Shown: positions 21,812 to 31,553 of the stretch, piece by piece
How positions within the stretch are numbered: position 1 is the first letter of the stretch
Layout: each line of letters begins with the position of its first letter
Notes under the pieces: generated by a model
The model's database searches: none
What the model was told of the DNA's origin: nothing
Seen by the model: the letters and a program-made list of their open reading frames with translations, nothing else
Translations under genes and position numbers: made by a program
DNA from: Poa pratensis
Taxonomy: Eukaryota > Streptophyta > Magnoliopsida > Poales > Poaceae
Reading direction: 5' to 3'
Length of the DNA stretch: 64,000 nt
Assembly (NCBI GenBank): GCA_947311845.1
Contig: CAMZMU010000096.1
Span: forward strand, 20,374,288 to 20,438,287

Positions 21812-24800
21812 TCACTTGTTCTTCTTGTGTGCCCCTTTCTTTTGAACGCGCCGTAACCATGGACAATCTTCTTGAAGTAACTTGATGGTTGGGTCAATGT
21901 TCACTTTGAAGGGCGGAATTTCATGAAACTTATTGTAATCTTCTGACATGTCTGTGTGGTCCTCCACTCCCACGATGTTTCTTTTACCTGAAAGAACTAT
22001 GTGGCGCTTTGGCTCATCGTTTGATGTATTCGCTTGCTTATCTTTTCTTTTTGTTGGTAGGGTAGACATGTCCTTCACATAGAAAACCTGAGCCACTTCA
22101 CTGGCTAGAATGAATGGTTCGTTCTCGTAATGAAGATTCTTGAAATCCACTGTAGTCATTCCGTACCGTGTGTCTACGGCTACACCGCCATCTAGGTTGA
22201 ACCATTTGCACTTGAACAAAGGAATCTTAAATGAAGGTCCATAGGACAGTTCCCATATCTCCTCTATGTAACCATAATATGTTACCTTTTCCCCACTGCA
22301 GCCATCTATTGCATCAAAGACACCATATGGTCGGCCGTGTAAAATGTATTTCCATTTATCTCGTACCCTTTAAAAGTCAATATAGTCGAAGACGGTGTCT
22401 TGGCCAATAAGTATAGCTGTAGTTCATTTGTGGTGACATTCATCAGTCTTTTCTGTAACCAACCGCCAAAAGTCCTGATGTGTACTCCATCAATCTCATC
22501 TTCTGGGTATTTGGAGCGTAAATCATTCTTGTGTTGCTGGATATACGGAGCCACCAAGATGGAACTATGCAGAACTGTGTAGTGTGCTCGAGTGAAAGAA
22601 TCCACGTCTTCACATATGATTGCTTTCTTTCCTAGCGTGCCTTTTCCACGCAGTCTCCCCTCATGACGCGATTGAGGAACACCAATCGACTTAAGATCAG
22701 GAATAAAGTCAACACAAAACTCAATGACCTCCTCAGTTCCATAGCCCTTGGAGATGCTTCCTTCTGGCCTAGCACGGTTATGAACGTATTTCTTTAAGAC
22801 TCCCATAAACCTCTCGAAGGGGAACATGTTGTGTAGAAATACAGGACCGAGAACACGTATCTCTTCCACCAGGTGAACTAGAAGGTGCGTCATAATATTG
22901 AAGAAGGTTGGTGGGAACACCAACTCGAAGCTGACAAGACATTGGACCACATCATTCTCTAAATCTTTTAGAGTAAGTGGATTGATAACCTTCTGAGAAA
23001 TTGCATTCAGGAATGCACATAGCTTCACAATGGGTACTCGAACATTTTCTTTTAGAAGTCCCCTCAATGCAACCGGAAGTAATTGTGTCATAATCACGTG
23101 ACAGTCATGAGACTTCAGGTTCTGAAATTTTTGCTTTGCCATGTTTATTATTCCCTTTATATTCGACGAGAAGCCAGATGGAACCTTCATACTGCGAAGA
23201 CATTCAAAAAATATTTTCTTCTCTTCTTTCGTAAGAGCATAGCTCGCAGGACCTTGATGATTATCAGAATGATCGTCGTCTCGTGAATGCATACGTCGAT
23301 GGGCCTGTCTTGCTTCCGGTGTATCTTTTGACTTTCCATACACGCCCAACAAGTTAAGCAGGTTCAAGCAAAGATTTTTTGTCACGTGCATCACGTCGAT
23401 TGCAGAGTGAACCTCTAGCATTATCCAATAGGGCAGCTCCCAAAATATAGATTTCTTCTTCCACATGGGAACGTGGTTCTGAGCGTCATTCGGAACAGAT
23501 AGTGCTCCAGCACCCTTCCCAAATATTACTTTTAAATCCTTGACCATATCATGTATAACAGAACTAGAAGGTCGAGTAGGCTTCCGCCGAATATCTTCCT
23601 CACCTTTGTAATGTCGGCCTTCCTTTCTTCCTGCATGCCTCGGTACAAGCCATCGACGATGGCCCAGGTACACAATCTTGTTACCTATATGTTTACCTTG
23701 AGTCTCACCTAAACAATGCGTACATGCATTGTATCCCTTGTTTGACTGTCCTGAGATGTTACTAAGAGCAGGCCAATCATTGATGGTTACAAACAAGAGC
23801 GCTCGTAGATCAAATTCCGTTTGCTCGTGCTCATCCCACACACGCACACCTTCATCACTCCACAGCTGTAAAAGTTCTTCCACCAATGGCCTCAGATACA
23901 CGTCAATGTCGTTGCCAGGTTGCTTCGGGCCTTGGATGAGCACTGGCATCATAATGAACTTCCGCTTCATGCACAACCAGGGAGGAAGGTTATATATACA
24001 TAGAGTCACAGGCCAAGTGCTATGACTGGAGCTCTGCTCTCCAAATGGATTAAATCCATCTGTACTTAGACCAAATCTTAAGTTCCTAGCGTCATCCGAA
24101 AATTTCGGGAACACTCTGTCGATTTTTCTCCACTGGGACCCATCAGCGGGGTGTCTCATCATCATGTCTTTTTTACGTTCTTCTTTGTGCCAGCGCAACA
24201 ACTTGGCATGCTCTTTGTTTTGGAACAAACGTTTCAGACGTGGTATTATAGGAGCATACCACATCACCTTGGCAGGAATCCTCTTCCTTGGACAACCTTG
24301 CTCGCCCTCAACTTCACCTGGGTCATCTCGCCCAATCTTAAACCGCAATGCACCGCATACAGGACAAGCATTTAAATTTTCGTGCTCGCCGCGGTAGAGG
24401 ATGCAGTCATTAATGCATGCATGTATCTTCTGCACCTCTAATCCTAGAGGGCAGACAACCTTCTTTGCTTCATACGTACTAGAGGGCAATTCGTTTTCAT
24501 TTGGAAGCATCTTCTTAACTATTTTCAGCAAACTTTCAAAGTGCTTGTCGGTAGTACCACTCTCTGCCTTCCATTGTAGCATTTCCAGTATCGTACCGAG
24601 CTTTTTCTGGCCATCTGTACAAGTTGGGTACAACAATTTGCTGTGATCGGCTAACATGCGCTCCAACTTCAACCTCTCGTTTTCACTTCCACAGTCCATT
24701 TGTGCATCATGAATGGCCTGACGAAGATCATCGTCGGGCTCATCAAAGATGGCATCCTCTTCAACTTCGTCTTCCCCCATTGTAGTATCAGCGTGTTCAT

Positions 24801-25095
24801 TGAACAGAGGATAGTTGTCATTATCCTCCTCTTCTTCATTCTCTTCCATTATAACCCCTCTTTCTCCATGCTTGGTCCAACAATAATAACCAAGCATGAA
24901 ACCATTTCGCAACAGGTGTTCGTGAAGCCTGTCTGTGGAAGAGTATGTATACTTATTCATACAGAGACTGCATGGACAACACATAAAACCATCCTTTCGC
25001 TTGCTTGTCTCAGCCACATGGAGAAAATTATGCATGCCAGTAATGAATTCGGCACAAACTCGGTCACCGTACATCCATTGACGTCTCATCTGCAT
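21812..25095 (-). CDS. CACTA transposase, tnp2 family, with a frame break near the 3' end
   Basis: A 929-residue ORF (25095-22306) followed by a 135-residue continuation (22219-21812). In order: a transposase-associated zinc-binding N-terminus (about residues 5-80; CCPCSLCMNKY and HLLRNGF), the tnp2 transposase core (about 210-560, including CPVCGALRFKI, LRFGLSTDGFNPFG and the CTHCLGET cysteine cluster), then a DUF4218-type region (about 690-800, LPVALRGLLKENVR to FERFMGVLKKYVHNRARPEG). A DUF4216-type C-terminus (PLFKCKW ... FILASEVAQVFYVKD) is in another frame, entered at about 22310. Either a short deletion/frameshift or an unrecognised intron separates the parts; I favour damage. The protein would cut and join transposon ends in the nucleus. 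Confidence 0.85.
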
Positions 25096-25231
25096 TATAT
25101 AAGTATATCAAAAAAATTATGCATGCCAGTAATGAATAGATAAGTGACCATAATAATTCAAGCAAAGTAGAGTGGCGACAAATGTAATACATTGTAGCAT
25201 TAAATATCCATTAATTTAAACTAACATTGAA

Positions 25232-25770
25232 CTATTTAAAGAATTTAAGTCCAACAACAAATGCGATCAGAATCGCAACTAAGGTAACTATTGAACCAAC
25301 AGCATAATGATACCAAGCCTCTTGACTAATGGCATATCTTCTAATTTTTTTAAGCTTCAAGCGCATCGCATCCAACTTGATCTCGTAAGCATTAACGACG
25401 TCGGCAAGCTTCGAGCGCATCCCATCCAACTTGATCTCGTAAGCATCGACGACGTCGGCAAGCTTGAACTGGTGTTCATCGATGATGTTGACAAGCTTAA
25501 CCTCCAATTCCTTCTTCTCTTCTTTGCGGAGATCTTCACTTATTTTTAATTTAGCTTTCAAATCATCGTTTTCTTTCACAAAATATTCAACAATAGGGTC
25601 CACTGGAATTTCCGGTTCAACTACCTCCTAGACAAATATATATTTATGTCAAAGTTGGTCCGCATGATTGTCATAAACGCGAAACGAAACAAATATATAG
25701 TTATTAAAAGTCATACCACATCCGAATAATAGAGCGGACGAGAGCCGGTGGGGGTATTTGTGAAAACCAT
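25232..25770 (-). CDS. Two-exon coiled-coil protein with C-terminal membrane segment, in CACTA
   Basis: Exon 1 is 25770-25717 (18 residues, MVFTNTPTGSRPLYYSDV) and exon 2 is 25627-25232, joined in phase 0 at GT-AG, for 149 residues. Residues about 35-110 are a charged heptad-rich coiled coil. It contains an internal near-duplication: KLADVVDAYEIKLDGMR is followed by KLADVVNAYEIKLDAMR. The last 25 residues form one hydrophobic helix (GSIVTLVAILIAFVVGLKFF) ending in a lone lysine, a tail-anchor layout. It lies just upstream of the tnp2 gene on the same strand. The frame is open and splice sites are sound. I do not recognise a characterised family; my recollection is that similar hypothetical proteins are annotated in Triticeae CACTA elements. 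A TIR element sits 23 bases before its start codon and may have cut off its promoter. Confidence 0.7.
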
Positions 25771-25849
25771 GGCACTATATATATATACCCCTGCTATTCT
25801 AGACTCCCTTCTAGAATAACTATTCTAGACAACTTTCTGAACTTCCGAG

Positions 25850-28275
25850 TTAATAACAGGTGAACTTCCGGATGATACACTTAGATTCGGTGAGTTTTTT
25901 CATCGTGATTTTCAAACCGTTTGTCGGATTGAAGCAAATGATACGGCGTTGGAAAGGTATGGAAAATGCGCACCTTTTTCACTTCTACAAGATTTTAAAA
26001 TTAGTTACAGTTTTAAAATAATTTTAAATATACGAAACACTGTTTTTCACGTACTTTCCTCGTTTTCGTACTGTTTTGAACGCCATTTTCAAACTGTTTG
26101 TCGGATTGAAGCATATGATACGCCGTTGGAAAGATATGAAAAATTCGCACCTTTTTTACTTCTACAAGATTTTGAAATTAGTTACGGTTGTAAAGTAATT
26201 TTAAATATACGAAACACTGATTTTCGCGTATTTTCTTCGTTTTCATACTGTTTTGGACGCCATTTTCAAACCATTTGTCGGATTGAAGCAAATGATACGC
26301 CGTTGGAAAGATATGGAAAAACCGCATCTTGACTATCTCAGGTCAATTTTCGTAATTCATCACGGAATAAGAGCAGTTTGAAAAATTAACAATTCTGTTT
26401 CGCGGATTTTTCTGTTTCTGTACAGTATTTTGGTCGCCATTTTTAAACCGCTACTCGGAATGATGTAAATGATACGGCGTTGGAAAGATACGGATATTGC
26501 GCATCTTTTCTGTCTCTGCCACTTTTTTGAAATTCCATACGGTTTAGGAGCAGAATTGAAAATACTTTCCAGATTTTAAATACAGCGGACAGTATTTTTA
26601 AAATTACTTTCAAACCGCTTATCGAAACGTAACAAATAATATTGCGTTGGAAAGATCTTGACTAGGCACAATTTTTTCATGTAGAAACTTTTTCGTAATT
26701 CGTCATAGTTTTTGATTAATTTTGAAAATACGAAAACAGAATAACAAGACGAGATGAGAACGATTAAAATTTGGCACGTGTGTGGTGCTTGGGTGTGGTG
26801 TGGCGGCATGGGAGAGTCAAATTAGACTCGTATCATAGCCAATTGCATGTAGGGGCGGCCGATTTGGCGACCCGAATGTCGGATGAATGATTTCTATGTG
26901 CGAAATTTCCGCCCTGAAAAAAGAGTATAATGAACTTCCTCCTACATGGTAATGAACTTCTCTGTATGTGTTGGTGAACTTTCTGGGTGTGTGTTGGTGA
27001 ACTTCCGATCGCGAATTTTGCACTCCTTTTTGCATAATAACTATTCTGCACATTTTTCTGAACTTCCGTTTAAATACGAAGCGAATTTCGTGGGAGAACT
27101 TCCGTATTAATATGAAGTGAACTTCGAAATTCTTCATGGATTGAGAGTAGTTTTCAATATACTAAACTGTTGTTTTTTTAAATTCAGTTTTTCAGCATGT
27201 TGTTATTCCGAGTGAAACTTCGATATCATATACATTGAACTTCAAATTTTTCTTGAGAGTGAACGTCAGCGTGCTATTTTTTCTAGATTCTTTTTACTCG
27301 TGAATAAATTAATTTTTTCTTTTAATAAAAAAGTGAACCTCCGACATGAATGAAATGAACTCCCCGACCTGTAACAGTGAACCTCCTTCAGAAAATATGA
27401 AGAGTTTTTACTCACGATTGAATTTTAGTTTTATTGTTAGGAAAAAAGCGAACCTCGGGTATGGACAAATCGAACACCTGTTTTAATTTTTCCGCGATAA
27501 AAAAATTAATTTTGTTCAAAAATAATAAACATTTTAGGAATCGTGGAAGTAAGGAAAATGAACTTCAGGCGGTGTTCAAAGCGAACTCCCAATAAAGTAG
27601 TAAACGTCAAACGCATTTTAATATGATTTCCACGCGTTCATGTTGAACTCCTGCTCGGTACAAAGTGAACCTCTTGAAACTTAAGTATGAACTTGCTTCT
27701 ATGATCCGGATGAACTTCCAATAAAAGAGTAATTATCCGACGCGGTCGAGGAGAACTGAACTCCCGATCTATAAATAGCGAACCTCCGAGATGGACGATC
27801 TAAACTTCTGATTTTGAAATAGTGAACCTCCGAGATAAAAAAGAACTAAAGAAAGATGAACTGCAAAGACAAATTCAGAGATGGAGAGGAGCAAGCTGGT
27901 GGGAGCTCGCTGGGGCCGTGCTCCCGACAAAGAAGTAAACCTCCAACACATTCTAATATCAACTACCAACGCGTTCGAGGTGAACTTCAGGGGCCGTGCA
28001 CAATGTGAACTTCACGACATTAACGAAGCAAACGATTTTTGTTTTGAAGTGAATCTTTTTTTATACAGTAAACTTCCAAAATTCATTAAGTGAACTTTTG
28101 TTTTAAAACATGCGAACTTTGTTTTCTCCAAAAAAAAATGTGAATTTTCGTTTTACAAAATAAAGCTAAATAAATGAACTTTTTTCCTTCTTTTTTATGA
28201 AGCGAATCTGTTTTATACGGTGAACTTCGAAAATTGATTAAGTGAACTTTTGTTTTAAAAATATGTGAACAATAG
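25850..28275 (+). repeat. Zone of more than 30 degenerate TGAACTTCC motifs
   Basis: Variants of RTGAACTTCCG (GTGAACCTCCG, GCGAACTCCC, TGAACTTCA and similar) recur at irregular 15-80 base spacing, densest from about 26930 to 28275, nearly all in the same orientation. The surrounding sequence is not otherwise repeated. Confidence 0.8.
25905..26690 (+). repeat. Five degenerate tandem repeats, period about 170-180 bp
   Basis: The core CGGATTGAAGCAAATGATAC followed by GCGTTGGAAAGATATGG recurs at about 25925, 26102, 26278, 26455 and 26622, with decreasing similarity to the right. Intervening sequence (TTCACTTCTACAAGATTTT, AATTTTAAATATACGAAACA) is shared between the first copies. Confidence 0.8.
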
Positions 28276-28975
28276 AACAATAGAAGTATATGTGTATTGC
28301 TACTGTGTGTAAACATATACTTCTCCAAATAAGACGGGCCGATGAGCAAAACTGTATGCAGCGCATGCACGACAAGTATCTGTCCATCGCCGTAACTGGA
28401 TCTTGTACAAACAAAAATGTCAGTCCTTGTAGGCATATCAACAAACAGGTTGAGAGCAGCAAACAACAACAGCAAACGTAAATTTTGATTAGTTTTGTCC
28501 ATACTTCCCTGCATCAAAATCGGATACCACGCATCATACATCTAGCAATTCACAAGCACTACACACAGACCCATCAGCAATGCATCCATATATCTAGCAA
28601 TACATGCCCAAGCATCAGTCGATCTCTTAAAAAAAGAATAGATCGGGGATGGGGATGCACACGCACAGCCACTACACAAGTACAAATCGATCGGGGAAGG
28701 GGATGCACAGACGCGAGAACACCACGGACGGAGGGCAGCGCCGCCTGGAGGCTGGACGATCTCGACATAGCAACAACTCACACGCACAATCTGTAAAGAA
28801 AAGAACAGCTCAAGATCCACAATATTACTGCTGGTAAAAAATGACCCTCACCGACGACCTGCTGGCGTTGATCCACAATATCCACTTTAATTTTCTCCTC
28901 CATCGCAACAACATAGGCTATGCAGACCAGATTGGCGGCCCGCACAACGACCTGCTCACGGTGATGGGAACGAGC

Positions 28976-29460
28976 AGGGCGCTCTGTGATTCCGGCCGAA
29001 TCACGCAGGGCTTCACCGAGGTTGACCCAGGATGCACGCGAGGGTGGGCGCTGCTGGGAGCTGCGCGACGCTCAGGGGACGGTGGAGATTGAGCAGGGGG
29101 TCCTACCGGCGACGCGATGCAGGAGATCGGAGATGGGCAAGGCAGGAGGTTTGCCGGCGCCAAGGGACCGGAGGTCGGGGGCGGGGCGCGGAAGCACGCA
29201 GGAGGCGCCGGCGACGCGCGCAGCATGGCCGATGTGGGCGCGGCAGGAGGACCTCCGGCGGCGCGCGCATGGCAGGAGGCAGGAGGTCTGCCGGCGCCAA
29301 GGGACCGGAGGTCGGGGGCGGGGCACGGCAGCAGGAAGGAGGCGCCGGCGACGCGCGCATCACGGCCGAGGTGGGCGCGACAGTAGGACCTCCGGCGGGC
29401 GCATGGCAGGAGGCCCGGGGTGGGTGAATAAGAGGCGAGCGGGAGGTAGGAGACGAGGGT
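28976..29460. repeat. GC-rich block with 137-bp tandem repeat
   Basis: TGCCGGCGCCAAGGGACCGG recurs at about 29152 and 29289 and is followed by matching sequence, with a partial third copy at about 29400. ORFs in several frames here reflect high GC content; none shows a domain. Confidence 0.75.
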
Positions 29461-29569
29461 GGGTATGGGCGGTTCGCTCGGGTCGAGATAAGAAGGTCTT
29501 TAGGTTGGAAAAAGTTGTCTAGAATAACTATTCTAGAAACACTTAAGGGGTTGTCTAGAATAGTCCTGT

Positions 29570-29570
<1 letters not shown>

Positions 29571-29605
<35 letters not shown>
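29571..29605. repeat. (TA)n microsatellite
   Basis: About 17 TA units directly right of the nested TIR element. A shorter TA run lies at its left border (25776-25787). Confidence 0.9.
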
Positions 29606-29610
<5 letters not shown>

Positions 29611-30079
29611 ATTATACAAAAAAATAATAATAATTATGGAACAAAATCATACAACATAGATTTTTTTTAAATAAAAAAGAAAGCTCACCTAGGTGGTGTC
29701 GGTGACGAGACGGTCTATCGACGACGGTGAGGAGGTGAATGTTGTGACACTGAATTACAAAAACATAATTTAGTTTAAGATCAAATTGACAATACAAAAT
29801 TGAGCTAAATAAGGAAAATGAGCTAACTTAGGCATTTCATCATACACCTACCTAGCACTACAAATATGAATTGAGCTAAATGAGCTAGACAACCAACGAA
29901 ACGGGCGCCGAAAGAGAGAGTTTGCAGTTGCTAACCCTTGGATAGATGCACCACCGTCAATCTTAACAAATGGTGCAAAAAATCGTGGATGAAATCGAGC
30001 TCGGTGGAGAGAAAATGGAGATTCAACTCGAGCTCGAAATGGCCAAGGCTGGCTCGGGGTGGAAGATGAAGGCGACTGA
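29606..30079 (-). other. Probable 5' region of the CACTA transcripts
   Basis: Non-coding sequence between the nested element and the right sub-terminal array. It has no recognised ORF; by position it would carry the promoter and leader of the minus-strand transposon genes. Confidence 0.35.
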
Positions 30080-30362
30080 CCTTTGATCGCGGTTGGTGGC
30101 TCCAACCGCGACTAAAGGTCCTCGCTAGGACAGGCGGCCTTTTTGTGCGGGACCTTTAGTCGCGGTTGGAGCCACCAACCGCGACTAAAGGTCCTCGCGC
30201 GTGCCCCGCGCGGCTCCGGCCGCAGGTGGAGGACCTTTAGTCGCGGTTGGTGGCTCCAACCGCGACCAAAGCTCCAGCACAAACCGCCACCTGTCCTAGC
30301 CGTTGGATCTGTCGGAGCCGCGAGACCTCTAGTCGCGGTTCGGAAACGAGCCGCAACTAAAG
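30080..30362. repeat. Right sub-terminal palindrome array of the large CACTA
   Basis: Repeated AGTCGCGGTTGGTGGCTCCA / CCAACCGCGACTAAAGGTC units in alternating orientation, matching the left array in motif. Confidence 0.85.
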
Positions 30363-30396
30363 GTCCGCCTCTAAGGCCACTTTTCTACTAGTGTGC

Positions 30397-31553
30397 CGCA
30401 CCGGATACCAGATCAGGAATTCAGGATACGGCCTCGACGCCTCTGCCCGTCCTCCCGGCCGCACCAGCGACGTGCCATCGTCGCATCCAAGTCCTCCGTC
30501 GATAGTTGATCGCCGTAAGTATTTTATATAAATGGCCAAACATCACGTATACACAGGCTAACTATTACTCCCTCCATTCGGAAAAGCATGTTTTGGATTT
30601 GTCCAAATTCGGATGTATGTAGACATGTTTTAGTGTACACATACATCCGAATTTGGACAAATGGAAGACATCTATTTCCGAACGGAGGGAGTAGAAGTTA
30701 GCTAGTATGAACTTTTATGGGAGATGATTTACTGGTCTTGGTTATTTAGCAGCACAAGCATATGAAATAGAAAACATTGAATAGAATTGTCAGATTAGAT
30801 GTATCTTTTGTTAAGTTTGTTAGGCTTGAAAGAAACAAACACACCAAGAACGATACATTTCTTGTACAAAACCAGTTATTCACATTATCGACTTGTCCGA
30901 CGAGTGTGGCGGTTGTAAACATATACTCTTAGGTTTTGTCTCAAATCCAACTACATTTACGTAAAAAAATCTCGGCTCCGCCAGTGCATATATCTATGTG
31001 TTACTGACGACACAAGAACAATTTCTCCAAATTATTTAAGTAATGAATAGTCAATATATGTTCAGTCAAAACAGATTCTTCTCCCAAAGGCAATTTTTTG
31101 TCAAAATTTTAAAAATAGTAGCATGTGACCATGCATGGTTGTAAGATTGTATGGAAACTAAAATTGGGAAAACATTATTATTGCTTCCTTATATACTTTG
31201 TGCTTTATAATGACACTATAATTTACTACTTCCTTTAACTGTATTCATTCCCTAAGTAATCTTGGATAACATCTTCACTCCTAAGAGTATATTACTAACA
31301 TTAGCCACTGGATCAACAAAAATGAACACTTCCTATTATTTTGGAAGCATCTTAAAAATGACTTTATCATAATTAAAGCAATACCTCCAGGACTACAAAT
31401 CCTGATCAGAAAGGGACAGCTCGGTACTGGCTTGATTAACAAAGCAGACTGCTTCCTTTCCTAGAATAGCAGCCGGGCAGCTAGCGTCTCACTATAACTA
31501 TCCCTGCCGCGCCTTTGAATGTTCTTCAGGATTCCAAGTTCTAGCAGCCATAT
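30397..31553. other. Region upstream of the GDSL gene
   Basis: A GC-rich segment at 30397-30510 continues the composition seen left of the CACTA at 14320-14398 and ends in a donor-like CGCCGTAAGT, so the transposon may have split an old exon. It is followed by a Stowaway MITE and AT-rich DNA. About 31400-31553 resembles the upstream regions of the other GDSL copies (ATAGCAGCCGGGCAGC, ATTCCAAG) and is the likely promoter and leader. Confidence 0.45.
30568..30691. mobile_element. Stowaway MITE
   Basis: CTCCCTCCATTCGGAAA pairs with TTTCCGAACGGAGGGAG; flanking TA occurs on both sides. The interior forms a second inverted repeat around CCAAATTCGGATGTATGT. It is 124 bp. Confidence 0.93.

Larger units (their letters stand above)
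25794..29563. mobile_element. Unclassified 3.77-kb TIR element nested in the CACTA
   Basis: The left end (CTATTCTAGAC, then TTCTAGAATAACTATTCTAG, then ACAACTTT) matches the reverse complement of the right end (CTATTCTAGACAACCCC..., TTCTAGAATAGTTATTCTAG, ACAACTTT), giving TIRs of about 45-55 bases that contain a short palindrome. Inside, from the left: five degenerate copies of a 170-180 bp repeat, a long zone of TGAACTTCC-like motifs, then a GC-rich block with a 137-bp repeat. No transposase is seen. Flanks are TA-rich on both sides; I could not fix a target-site duplication (CCCTG and TCCTG are only similar), so superfamily is open. Confidence 0.7.
14399..30393 (-). mobile_element. Large CACTA (En/Spm) transposon, about 16 kb, coding
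   Basis: The left end reads CACTACTAGAAAAATG and the right end, reverse complemented, CACTAGTAGAAAAGTG. A TGC duplication flanks it (14396-14398, 30394-30396). Both ends carry arrays of AGTCGCGGTTG / CAACCGCGACT palindromes. On the minus strand, in canonical order, are a coiled-coil/membrane gene (25232-25770), the tnp2-type transposase gene (21812-25095), a small accessory ORF (20368-20858) and the second large gene with a Ulp1-like end (14946-18681). A separate 3.77-kb TIR element lies between the right TIR and the genes. The transposase gene has a frame break near its 3' end, so this copy may be inactive. Internal copies of the terminal palindromes at 19671-19832 leave open that it is a compound of two elements. 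Confidence 0.85.

Noticed and set aside
26576..28541. Small ORFs within the TGAACTTCC motif zone
   Set aside because: Short, overlapping, no domain; the repeat structure explains them.
28918..29522. Arg/Gly-rich ORFs up to 178 residues
   Set aside because: They run through a 137-bp GC-rich tandem repeat and exist on both strands.
14399..30393. CRISPR-like reading of the regular palindromic repeats at the CACTA ends
   Set aside because: They are sub-terminal transposase-binding arrays of a eukaryotic transposon; no regular spacers and no cas genes.
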